Source of the DNA: an uncultured Hyphomicrobiales bacterium
Lineage (GTDB): Bacteria; Pseudomonadota; Alphaproteobacteria; Rhizobiales; Aestuariivirgaceae
Reading direction: 5' to 3'
Assembly (NCBI GenBank): GCA_903930095.1
Contig: CAIYXE010000429.1
Location: forward strand, 1 to 6,586
DNA: 6,586 bases
Shown piece after piece: positions 1 through 6,236 of the stretch; the first letter of the stretch is position 1, and each line of letters begins with the position of its first letter. The position numbers were made by a program, and so were the translations under genes. The notes beneath the pieces were generated by a model that worked only from the letters and a program-made list of their open reading frames with translations, searched no databases and had not been told where the DNA came from.

Positions 1-524
1 AGGTCCTGCGGGCGGTAGCGGCGCGCAAGCGCCACGCAGACACTGTCGATGGCGCAGACATCGGCCCGGCCCGCACGCACCGCCGCAAGGGACCTGAGGT
101 GGCCGCCGCTTTCGATGGCGTGTGAGAAGAAGCGGCCCTGTTCGGCGTGAGGCGCGAAGACGAGTTTCAGCGCCAGCATGCCAGACATCGAGTCAGCTGA
201 GTTTACGGCGGCCACAGTGCCGCGATAATCCGCCAAGGGCCTCTTCTCCCGGGCAAAGACAAAGCTGCAGTAATTCGGTCCCTCACAGCCATCCGCTTCA
301 TAATGCGGCGTGGCGACGATCCTGACCTTGCCCTTCAACGCATGGGTGAAGGGATAGCCGCAGGTCTGCGCGAAGGCGAGCGCGTCATCGAACCAGGGAG
401 TTGTGTAATCATCCGTGCGCGACAGCGGCACATCAACGCCCAGATGCCGGGACAGACCTGCCCACCAGCGGTCCGTGGCATCGCGCATTTCCGGCCAGTC
501 ATACATCTGCAGCGCGGCGATCAT
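1..524 (-). CDS. PhnD-like phosphate/phosphonate-type substrate-binding protein, partial (N-terminal 174 residues, C-terminus beyond left edge)
   Basis: The minus strand is open from an ATG at 524-522 to the window edge, 174 whole codons without a stop. The protein begins MIAALQMYDWPEMRDATDRW and carries hallmarks of the PhnD/COG3221 periplasmic-binding fold: an AQTCGYPF segment near residues 52-59, a strand-turn segment VRIVATPHYEADGC (67-80), VNSADSMSGMLAL (107-119), the ligand-anchor loop of the family, and ESGGHLRSLAAVRAGRADVCAIDS (138-161). Known relatives bind phosphate, phosphite, phosphonate or other small anions for ABC importers. Unlike a true periplasmic protein it starts directly with the first beta strand and has no signal peptide; an in-frame TAG four codons upstream rules out a longer N-terminus. 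It may therefore act in the cytoplasm or be a stand-alone binding-fold protein. No transporter partner is visible. No strong ribosome binding site precedes the ATG. The family is fairly sure, the ligand unknown. Confidence 0.82.
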   Translation of the reverse strand, partial: MIAALQMYDWPEMRDATDRWWAGLSRHLGVDVPLSRTDDYTTPWFDDALAFAQTCGYPFTHALKGKVRIVATPHYEADGCEGPNYCSFVFAREKRPLADYRGTVAAVNSADSMSGMLALKLVFAPHAEQGRFFSHAIESGGHLRSLAAVRAGRADVCAIDSVCVALARRYRPQD

Positions 525-592
525 GGGACCGTGCTATAGCATCGCCTGAACCCGCAAGCGATCCTGAAGGCGCCAAGTCGCGTAACCGCAGC

Positions 593-1330
593 ATGAACAG
601 CATTTCCGTCGTCATTCCCACCCGCGGACGTCATCATTTCCTCCGCCAGGCGCTCACAAGCGTGATCGCGCAGACATATCCGCCACAGGAAATCATCGTC
701 GTGGATGACGGCACAGGCGCCGCGGAGGCGGTGGGCCAGATGCACCCGTCGATCACCGTCCTCGACAACCGCGAGCGCGGGCCCGTGCCGGCGCGCAACA
801 TGGGTGTTGCCCATGCATCAGGCGAGGTGATCTGCTTTCTCGACGATGATGACTGGTTTACCGATGAGACCTATTTCGAAAAGGCGGCGCTGGCCTTCGG
901 CCGCGGCAGCGCCTTCTGCTATGCCGATGGCATCATGGCCTTCGAGGACGGGCGGGAGAGCCTGCCCTTCGCCTTCCACGCCGACGCCGAAACGCTGACG
1001 CGCGACAACACCATCCTGATCTCCGGCGTCATGTACCAGCGCCGCCTGCATGCGGAGCTCGGGCCCTTCGATGAGGCGCTTCCCTTCTACTGGGACTGGG
1101 ACTGGTATCTCCGCATCGCGCGCGCGGGCCATGAACTGACGCACATCCAGAGCCCGGCCGTCGCGATCAGGGTGCATGCCCGCAACATGTCCGGCGATTC
1201 GCTCGAGGCACAGAGGCGGGCCAATCTGAATGCGTTTTCCACAAAACACCGGCTAGCCCCCATCCCCCTCAAGAACCACCTGGATATTGCCACGCAAGCC
1301 CCCGGCAAGCCGCCAGAAGAGCCATCTTAA
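593..1330 (+). CDS. Family 2 (GT-A fold) glycosyltransferase
   Basis: The predicted protein of 245 residues starts MNSISVVIPTRGRHHFLRQA, the classic opening strand and helix of GT2 enzymes, followed by QEIIVVDDG (32-40) for nucleotide-sugar binding, PARNMGVAHASGEVICFLDDDDWF (66-89) with the DxD metal/nucleotide-sugar motif at D84-D87, and GPFDEALPFYWDWDWYLRIAR (157-177), which occupies the place of the usual GGFDE...EDxDLxLR catalytic-base region. The enzyme would move a sugar from a nucleotide sugar to an unknown acceptor such as a cell-surface glycan. No membrane segment is visible, so it is probably cytoplasmic or peripheral. The frame stays open upstream to an ATG at 401, but those 64 residues lack GT2 character and overlap the divergent gene, so the ATG at 593 is chosen; its Shine-Dalgarno is poor. 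No polysaccharide genes accompany it. Acceptor and donor cannot be inferred. Confidence 0.88.
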   Translation: MNSISVVIPTRGRHHFLRQALTSVIAQTYPPQEIIVVDDGTGAAEAVGQMHPSITVLDNRERGPVPARNMGVAHASGEVICFLDDDDWFTDETYFEKAALAFGRGSAFCYADGIMAFEDGRESLPFAFHADAETLTRDNTILISGVMYQRRLHAELGPFDEALPFYWDWDWYLRIARAGHELTHIQSPAVAIRVHARNMSGDSLEAQRRANLNAFSTKHRLAPIPLKNHLDIATQAPGKPPEEPS

Positions 1331-1396
1331 GTATATGATATAGAATGGTTTTTATTGTTTTCTCATCAACAGGCCGGTCATTGAGGCCCGGTTCTC

Positions 1397-1451
1397 AAGG
1401 GTTTTGCCGATCACGCTCCGAAAAAACCGTGAGAAATAAGGGTTTTCCCGA
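1397..1451. repeat. Two near-identical 14-base direct repeats upstream of the HU gene
   Basis: AAGGGTTTTGCCGA (1397-1410) recurs as AAGGGTTTTCCCGA (1438-1451), 13 of 14 bases matching, start to start 41 bases apart, which is about four helical turns. Between them is a short inverted pair TCACG/CGTGA (1411-1415 and 1428-1432). They lie in the AT-richer gap (1331-1505) before the HU gene. They could be tandem sites for a regulator; no known factor is recognised. Confidence 0.4.
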
Positions 1452-1492
1452 ATCGAAAGCTTTGTTAACGCTCTCGCCCAGCCAACCCCAAT

Positions 1493-1498
1493 AAGGAG
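1493..1498 (+). promoter_or_regulatory. Ribosome binding site of the HU gene
   Basis: AAGGAG lies seven bases ahead of the ATG at 1506, an ideal Shine-Dalgarno and spacing. It fixes the start of the HU gene and agrees with the high expression expected of a nucleoid protein. Confidence 0.85.
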
Positions 1499-1505
1499 AG
1501 AAGAC

Positions 1506-1799
1506 ATGGCTGACGACAAGATCCAGACGATTGCCCTTTCGAAGATCGCCGCCGAACTGGCAGAGAAGCACGAGATGTCCAAGAAGGCAGCTGGCGAATT
1601 CCTCAGCGCCTTCGTCGAACTCACCGTCAAGAACCTGAAGAAGGGCCACAAGGTGCGCGTCACCGGGCTTGGCATCTTCCAGGTCAAGAAGCGCCCCGCC
1701 CGCATGGGCCGCAACCCCGCCACGGGCGAGGCCATCAAGATCAAGGCCTCCAAGAAGCTGGCCTTCCGCGCCGCCAAGGAAGTCAAGGACGCGATCTGA
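1506..1799 (+). CDS. HU-family DNA-binding nucleoid protein
   Basis: A 97-residue protein, close to the usual 90-100 for HU. It has an N-terminal helical dimerisation half (about 1-45, with LSKIAAELAEKHEMSKKAAG) and the DNA-binding beta-arm half with VRVTGLGIFQVKKRPARMGR (50-69) and NPATGEAIKIKASKKLAF, matching the family signature GxGxFxxxxRpaRxGRNPxTG. Arg63, Arg66 and Arg69 and the intercalating Pro71 at the arm tip are present. HU dimers bend and compact DNA with little sequence preference and assist replication, recombination and transcription. The stretch RMGRNPATGEAIKIKA fits HU better than IHF alpha or beta, but an IHF-like role cannot be fully excluded. It is transcribed alone: a 175-base gap precedes it and an intrinsic terminator follows 25 bases after the stop. 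Confidence 0.96.
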   Translation: MADDKIQTIALSKIAAELAEKHEMSKKAAGEFLSAFVELTVKNLKKGHKVRVTGLGIFQVKKRPARMGRNPATGEAIKIKASKKLAFRAAKEVKDAI

Positions 1800-1824
1800 G
1801 CGTCTTTCTTCGTCAGTTTTGAAG

Positions 1825-1860
1825 TGGCCCTGCCCCCGCGGCGGGGCCATTTCTGTTCTG
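1825..1860 (+). terminator. Rho-independent terminator of the HU gene
   Basis: A 10-bp GC-rich stem (TGGCCCTGCC with GGCGGGGCCA, one T-G wobble) closes a five-base loop CCCGC at 1825-1849 and is followed at once by the T-rich tail TTTCTGTTCTG. It begins 25 bases after the HU stop codon. Confidence 0.85.
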
Positions 1861-1888
1861 GATGAATTCTTTTCACCGCCCCCGGCGA

Positions 1889-1917
1889 TTGCGGGCCTTA
1901 AGCCCAGCGTCTAAAAC
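1889..1917 (+). promoter_or_regulatory. Possible sigma-70 promoter of the dehydrogenase gene, with an internal dyad
   Basis: TTGCGG (1889-1894) and TAAAAC (1912-1917) are spaced by exactly 17 bases, a workable alphaproteobacterial -35/-10 pair located after the HU terminator and before the dehydrogenase start. A palindrome GGGC-CTTAA-GCCC (1893-1905) overlaps the end of the -35 and fills most of the spacer, where a repressor could sit. Hexamer matches are partial, so the call is tentative. Confidence 0.3.
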
Positions 1918-1940
1918 CGCCAGAGAAAACCCCATTCCAC

Positions 1941-1945
1941 AAGGA
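1941..1945 (+). promoter_or_regulatory. Ribosome binding site of the dehydrogenase gene
   Basis: AAGGA lies eight bases before the ATG at 1954 and supports that start, which also opens directly into the Rossmann beta strand of the FAD domain. Confidence 0.7.
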
Positions 1946-1953
1946 TATTTTTC

Positions 1954-4389
1954 ATGAAGACCCAGGCTCGTGTCGTGGTGATCGGCGGCGGTGTTGTCGG
2001 CTGCTCGGTGCTCTATCATCTCACCAAGGCCGGCTGGAAGGACGTGGTGCTGGTCGAGCGCGACATCCTCACCTCGGGCTCCACATGGCATGCCGCCGGC
2101 GGCTTCCACACGCTGAACGGCGACCCCAACGTGGCGAAGCTGCAGGGTTATACCATCGCGCTCTACAATGAGCTGGAGCAGATCTCGGGCCAGGCCTGCG
2201 GCCTTCACCGCTCGGGCGGGCTGATCCTTGCGGACACGCCGGAACGCATGGAATGGCTGAAGATGGCCCATGCCCGCGCCCGTTACCTCGGTCTCGAGAC
2301 CGAGATCATCTCCATGGCGGAAGCCAAGAAGATGCACCCGCTGCTGGAAGAGAAATATTTCGTCGGCGCGATGATCGATGCCGCCGATGGCAACCTTGAC
2401 CCCGAGGGCACGACTCACGCCTATGCCAAGTCCGCCCGCATCGGCGGGGCTGAAATCTACCAAGACACCAAGGTCGAGGAGCTCAAGCACCGCAAGGACG
2501 GCACCTGGGACGTCATCACCAACAAGGGCTCCATCCACGCCGAACATGTGGTGAACTGCGGCGGCCTGTGGGCACGCGAGGTTGGCCGCATGGTGGGGAT
2601 CGAGCTTCCGGTGCTTGCCATGGAGCACATGTATCTCGTCACCGACGAGATGCCGGAGGTCGTGGCCTACAACAAGGAGCGCGGCCACGAGCTGCCCCAC
2701 ATCATCGACTTCAAGTCGGAAATCTACATGCGCCAGGAGCGCTCCGGCATGGTGCTCGGCACCTATGAGCGCGCCTGCGTGCCGTGGAGCCCGAAGAACA
2801 CGCCCTGGGGCTTCGGCCGCGAATTGCTGCAGCCCGATCTCGACCGGATCGAGCCGAATCTGGAGCTTGGTTACAAGCACTTCCCCGCGCTCGCCACGGC
2901 CGGCATCAAGCGCGTCATCAACGGGCCCTTTACCTTTACGCCCGATGGCAACCCGATTGTCGGCCCCGTTCAGGGCGTGCGCAATTTCTGGCTCGCCTGC
3001 GGCGTGATGGCAGGCTTCAGCCAGGGTGGCGGCGTGGGCCTGGCGCTTTCACAGTGGATGGTGAACGGCGACCCGGGCTTCGATGTCTGGGCCATGGATT
3101 GCGCGCGTTTCGGTGAATGGGCAACCCGCACCTACACCAACGAGAAGGTGCGCGAGAACTATTCCCGCCGCTTCTCGATCCGTTTCCCCAATGAAGAACT
3201 CCCGGCGGCCCGTCCGCAGCAGACGACCGCATTGTATGACATCATGATTTCCAAGGGCGCGGTGATGGGCGACTCGTGGGGCCTCGAAACCCCGCTGTGG
3301 TTTGCGCCCAAGGGCGTGGAGCCGAAGGATATCGTCTCCTTCCGCCGCTCCAACGACTTCGCCCATGTGAAGGCGGAGGTGCTGGCCACGCGCAACGGCG
3401 TGGGCGTGACCGAGATCGCCAACTTCGCCAAGTACCGCTTCACGGGCGCAGGTGCGGAGGCCTTCCTTTCCCGCATGATGACCAACAAGATGCCGAAGAC
3501 GGGCCGCATCATCCTCACCCCCATGCTCAATCCCGCAGGCAAGCTGATCGGCGATTTCACCATCGCCAAGGCCGCAGATGAATGCTTCTACATGTGGGGT
3601 TCGTCCCAGGCGCAGAAATATCACATGCGCTGGTTCGAGCAGCATGTGCCCGCCGATGGCTCGGTTCAGATCCACCGCTATGACATGGGTCTCGTCGGCC
3701 TCTCGATCGCCGGCCCCAGGTCGCGCGCGGTGCTGGAGCAGCTTGTGGACGAGGACGTGTCGAATGCCGCCTTCAAATTCATGGATCACCGCTCCATGGA
3801 GGTGGCGCATTGCCCCGCACTCATCAACCGTGTCACCTACACGGGCGACCTTGGCTATGAGATTTGGGTGACCCCCGAATACCAGCGCCGCCTCTACCAG
3901 GAGATCATGCGCGCAGGTGAGGCCCATGGCATCGTCAACTTCGGCATGCGTGCGCTTCTCTGCATGCGCCTCGAGAAGAACTTCCCCACCTGGTTCCGCG
4001 AGCTTCGCCCGATTTACGGCGGCTTCGAGGCCGGCATGGACCGCTTCATCGACCTGACCAAGAATGACTTCGTGGGCCGCGAGGCGGCGATGGAGGAAAA
4101 GCGCTCAGGCGGCAAGTTGCGCCGCGTCTCCATGATCGTCGATGCGGGTGATGCGGACGTGCTGGGTGACGAGCCGATCTGGCACAAGGGCAAGGTCGTT
4201 GGCTGGGTCACCTCCGGCGGCTACGCGCATTATGTGGAGAAGTCGATGGCACAGGGCTATGTGCCCGTCGAACTCGCGAGCGAGACCGCCAATGGCGCCT
4301 TCGAGATCGAGATCATCGGCGAGAACCGCAAGGCAACCATCATCACCGAGCCGCCCTTCGACCCGGAAGGCAAGCGGATGCGGTCCTAG
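1954..4389 (+). CDS. FAD- and folate-dependent N-methyl amino acid dehydrogenase (dimethylglycine/sarcosine dehydrogenase family, DAO-GcvT fusion)
   Basis: An 811-residue protein, the usual length for this family, with four parts in order. The FAD-binding DAO domain (about 6-370) opens with RVVVIGGGVVGCSVLYHL (GxGxxG at 11-16) and the ribose-binding acid Glu35. A central linker domain spans about 371-425. The GcvT-like folate domain (about 427-705) contains YTGDLGYEIW (629-638). The C-terminal GcvT barrel domain (about 715-800) contains VVGWVTSGGYAHYVEKSMAQ. His46 in STWHAAGG matches the histidine that bears covalent FAD in mitochondrial dimethylglycine and sarcosine dehydrogenases. The family oxidises an N-methyl group and transfers it as 5,10-methylene-tetrahydrofolate. 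Where the folate domain usually has an Asp-(Leu/Ile)-Ser-type motif, this one reads VTEIANFAKYRFTG (485-498). The exact substrate (dimethylglycine, sarcosine or another N-methyl amino acid) is not settled by sequence. It faces the oxygenase gene tail-to-tail, and soxG lies nearby. It acts in the cytoplasm: no signal peptide is seen. Confidence 0.93.
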   Translation: MKTQARVVVIGGGVVGCSVLYHLTKAGWKDVVLVERDILTSGSTWHAAGGFHTLNGDPNVAKLQGYTIALYNELEQISGQACGLHRSGGLILADTPERMEWLKMAHARARYLGLETEIISMAEAKKMHPLLEEKYFVGAMIDAADGNLDPEGTTHAYAKSARIGGAEIYQDTKVEELKHRKDGTWDVITNKGSIHAEHVVNCGGLWAREVGRMVGIELPVLAMEHMYLVTDEMPEVVAYNKERGHELPHIIDFKSEIYMRQERSGMVLGTYERACVPWSPKNTPWGFGRELLQPDLDRIEPNLELGYKHFPALATAGIKRVINGPFTFTPDGNPIVGPVQGVRNFWLACGVMAGFSQGGGVGLALSQWMVNGDPGFDVWAMDCARFGEWATRTYTNEKVRENYSRRFSIRFPNEELPAARPQQTTALYDIMISKGAVMGDSWGLETPLWFAPKGVEPKDIVSFRRSNDFAHVKAEVLATRNGVGVTEIANFAKYRFTGAGAEAFLSRMMTNKMPKTGRIILTPMLNPAGKLIGDFTIAKAADECFYMWGSSQAQKYHMRWFEQHVPADGSVQIHRYDMGLVGLSIAGPRSRAVLEQLVDEDVSNAAFKFMDHRSMEVAHCPALINRVTYTGDLGYEIWVTPEYQRRLYQEIMRAGEAHGIVNFGMRALLCMRLEKNFPTWFRELRPIYGGFEAGMDRFIDLTKNDFVGREAAMEEKRSGGKLRRVSMIVDAGDADVLGDEPIWHKGKVVGWVTSGGYAHYVEKSMAQGYVPVELASETANGAFEIEIIGENRKATIITEPPFDPEGKRMRS

Positions 4390-4435
4390 GCGGAATGAGG
4401 GCCTCGAGCGCAGCCTTCACAACACGGCGTGGCGA

Positions 4436-4454
4436 AGCGCCTCATGAAGGCGCT
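4436..4454. terminator. Perfect 7-bp hairpin between convergent genes, possible bidirectional terminator
   Basis: AGCGCCT-CATGA-AGGCGCT forms a perfect 7-bp stem with a five-base loop in the 64-base gap between the dehydrogenase and the oxygenase. Its right arm reaches the last base of the oxygenase stop codon. Neither side has a T-run, so termination here would be weak or Rho-assisted. Confidence 0.4.
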
Positions 4455-5242
4455 CAGGCTGTCCGTCCGTAGAACCCCATTTGGTCTTCGCGCGAGAACA
4501 CCACGCCTGGCCGGTCAAAGAAGGAGAACACCGCGATGATGCGCTCACGGGCGCCCTTCACGGTGCCTACCTTGTGGGCGGTGTTCTTGCCGCGGAATAC
4601 GTTCAGCGTTCCGGGTGAGAGGGTGAGCATCTTCACATCCGGGTCCTCGCCGCGCAGAAGGCGCGCGACGCCGTCATAATTCGGGTTGGAGTCGCTGCGG
4701 AGATCCGTGCGGTAGATGAACTCACCGCCCTCATCGGGCGCCTGAAACAGAAGCGTGGTGGTGAACTCGCTGCGGTCAAAATGCCAGTTCAGCGCCTCGC
4801 CATCGCGATAGGCCATCACATTGACCCGCGCGAGAGCATCACGCGCCGGAAACAGTGCCTCCTTGCCCATGGCGGCGGCGAGGAAGCTGATGAAAGGCGA
4901 CCATTCATAGATCCACAGCGGAATCGACTGGGTGATCTGGTCGGCGCAGACGGTATGGTTCACCGTCTCGCACAGGGCGAGTGCGGGATGATCTGCGGCG
5001 AGCTCCGGAATTTCCTTGCGGAAATAGATGTTGTGGCGGCGGCGGTGGGTGAAGGACAGCGTCTCCATCACCGGGTGGATTTCAGCAATGGCCTGCGCCA
5101 GCGCGTCCGGCCGCACGAGCCCCACGAGGTTGAACATGCCATCACGCGCAAGGTCAGCGCGGCAACGGGAGACCAGCGCCTCCCAGGCGGGGGTGCCCGG
5201 CCTGTCGAGCGGATAGCGGTCAAGGTCGAGAATGTGGCGCAT
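4454..5242 (-). CDS. 2-oxoglutarate/Fe(II)-dependent oxygenase resembling the BesD/HalD amino acid halogenase-hydroxylase group
   Basis: A 262-residue protein with a double-stranded beta-helix oxygenase core in its second half. LNWHFDRSEFTTTLLFQAPD (151-170) holds the iron-binding His154-Phe-Asp156, followed by EGGEFIY. The distal iron ligand is His223 in VFRGKNTAHKV (215-225), and Arg234 in RERIIAVFSFFDRPG is placed to grip 2-oxoglutarate. The C-terminus ends GFYGRTA. The HxD triad is complete, so the iron has a carboxylate ligand and hydroxylation, not halogenation, is predicted. From memory, HWHF/NWHF-RSEF-type motifs and this overall length recall BesD-like enzymes that act on free amino acids such as lysine; no alignment was possible. 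The start at 5242 is preferred because GGAG (5252-5249) precedes it by six bases; an in-frame ATG at 5287 lacks such a site and would intrude on the regulator's control region. It is divergent from a LysR gene and surrounded by N-demethylation genes, which suggests a role on an N-methylated or cationic amino acid. Confidence 0.87.
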   Translation of the reverse strand: MRHILDLDRYPLDRPGTPAWEALVSRCRADLARDGMFNLVGLVRPDALAQAIAEIHPVMETLSFTHRRRHNIYFRKEIPELAADHPALALCETVNHTVCADQITQSIPLWIYEWSPFISFLAAAMGKEALFPARDALARVNVMAYRDGEALNWHFDRSEFTTTLLFQAPDEGGEFIYRTDLRSDSNPNYDGVARLLRGEDPDVKMLTLSPGTLNVFRGKNTAHKVGTVKGARERIIAVFSFFDRPGVVFSREDQMGFYGRTA

Positions 5243-5307
5243 GGCAGTCTCCGGCGTTCCGGCTGACAGAATTGCAGAACCTCGCATTGCCGCAACGGCG
5301 CAAAATG

Positions 5308-5330
5308 TTAGTCTGGCTTGGTTTTTCTAA
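5308..5330. promoter_or_regulatory. Candidate LysR operator in the oxygenase/LysR divergent gap
   Basis: TTAG (5308-5311) and CTAA (5327-5330) form an inverted pair separated by 15 bases, in the 103-base gap between the two divergent start codons. LysR-type regulators commonly bind such dyads, and E. coli GcvA is reported to recognise a CTAAT core. The half sites here are only four bases, so this is tentative. Confidence 0.3.
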
Positions 5331-5345
5331 GTCAGGTCTTGCAGC

Positions 5346-6236
5346 ATGCTCAAGCTTCCTCCACTTAACGCATTGAAATACTTCGAAGCCTCAGCCCGCA
5401 CAGGCAGCTATGTGGCGGCGGCTGACGAACTGAATGTCACCCCAGCGGCGGTGAGCCAGCAGGTGCGCAACCTCGAAACCTTCCTCAGGCGGAAATTGTT
5501 CACCCGCCTCAACAACCGCATCGTCCTCACCGATGCGGGCCATGCCATCCACGCCGGCATCACGCCGGCCCTCGAGGACATCTCATCTCTCACCCACCGC
5601 GTTCTGGCGGGCAGCAGCCGCGCCAAGTTGGTGGTGAGCGTGATCCCGTCACTTGCCGAATGCTGGTTCATGCCGGCCTTCGCCGCCTTCATGGAGAATG
5701 CAGCCCTGCGCGTGGACCTTCGCATCGCGGATGATCCTGTCGGCTTCGCCAGCGGCGAAATTGACCTGCGCATCACCTATGGCAGCTCCTACTACCCGGG
5801 GCTTCACGCGGTTTCGCTCTTTCGCGATGAGGTGTTGCCCATGTGCCAGCCAGCCCTGGCCGAGCGCACCGCGATCCGCAATGCGGATGACAGCCTTTTC
5901 GTTCACACCAACTGGGGGCAGAGCTTTGCCTCCCACCCGACGTGGGATGACTGGCTCGCCCGCTTCCTGCCTGCACGCCGCATCGATCCCGCAAAGGGCC
6001 ATCGCGTCGGCTCATCGCTGCTCGCACTCGACTTCGCGCGGCGCGGGCTCGGCATCGTGCTGGGGCAGCGCGCCCTGGCGGAAGAAGACCTGCGCCACGG
6101 CAGGCTGGTGGCGCTGGACAGTCAGTCACTGCCGCTCGGGCACGACTACTGCGCCATCTACCCGGCGACAAAGGCACGAAAGAACGGTCTGTTGCCGCTC
6201 AGGGACTTCCTGCAAACACGCGCGCCGCATCGGTGA
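5346..6236 (+). CDS. LysR-type transcriptional regulator, GcvA-like
   Basis: A 296-residue protein, the standard LysR length. The winged helix-turn-helix spans about 6-65: LNALKYFEASARTGSYVAAA followed by DELNVTPAAVSQQVRNLE, with the family's conserved AVSQQVRNLE recognition helix. The effector-binding domain covers about 93-292, with IDLRITYGSSYYPGL (139-153), a GcvA-like (D)LRI.YG element, and FARRGLGIVLGQRAL (230-244). GcvA-type LysR proteins opened by LPPLNALKYFEA are typical regulators of glycine, one-carbon or amino acid use. It is divergent from the oxygenase gene, the usual arrangement for a LysR regulator and its target, so it probably controls the oxygenase and itself. The start codon has only a weak AGG (5334-5336) nine bases upstream, but the N-terminus aligns with the family. 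Its last 38 bases overlap the convergent soxG gene. The effector is unknown; an N-methyl amino acid is an inference from context. Confidence 0.94.
   Translation: MLKLPPLNALKYFEASARTGSYVAAADELNVTPAAVSQQVRNLETFLRRKLFTRLNNRIVLTDAGHAIHAGITPALEDISSLTHRVLAGSSRAKLVVSVIPSLAECWFMPAFAAFMENAALRVDLRIADDPVGFASGEIDLRITYGSSYYPGLHAVSLFRDEVLPMCQPALAERTAIRNADDSLFVHTNWGQSFASHPTWDDWLARFLPARRIDPAKGHRVGSSLLALDFARRGLGIVLGQRALAEEDLRHGRLVALDSQSLPLGHDYCAIYPATKARKNGLLPLRDFLQTRAPHR

Noticed and set aside
401..592. A 64-residue N-terminal extension of the glycosyltransferase from an ATG at 401
   Set aside because: It overlaps the divergent PhnD-like gene, has no GT2 sequence character, and the family's first strand starts exactly at the ATG at 593.
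1381..1405. A terminator for the glycosyltransferase from the TTGAG/CTCAA hairpin
   Set aside because: The stem is only five base pairs with an eight-base loop, and the following T stretch (GGGTTTT) is short and part of the direct repeat.
1873..2880. A 335-codon minus-strand frame antisense to the dehydrogenase
   Set aside because: Its protein is rich in His, Ala, Gly and Arg with no domain pattern, and the opposite strand is a clear 811-residue enzyme. Such long antisense frames are expected in GC-rich DNA.
3049..3927. A 292-codon minus-strand frame antisense to the folate domain of the dehydrogenase
   Set aside because: It is a frame shadow of the real gene without recognisable motifs or a ribosome binding site.
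4454..5242. The oxygenase as a radical halogenase like BesD
   Set aside because: Halogenases of this type need Gly or Ala at the position of the iron-binding carboxylate so chloride can bind. Here it is Asp156 (GAC at 4777-4775).
5243..5287. A 15-residue longer oxygenase starting at 5287
   Set aside because: There is no ribosome binding site before it, whereas GGAG precedes the ATG at 5242 by six bases, and the extension would occupy the divergent control region.
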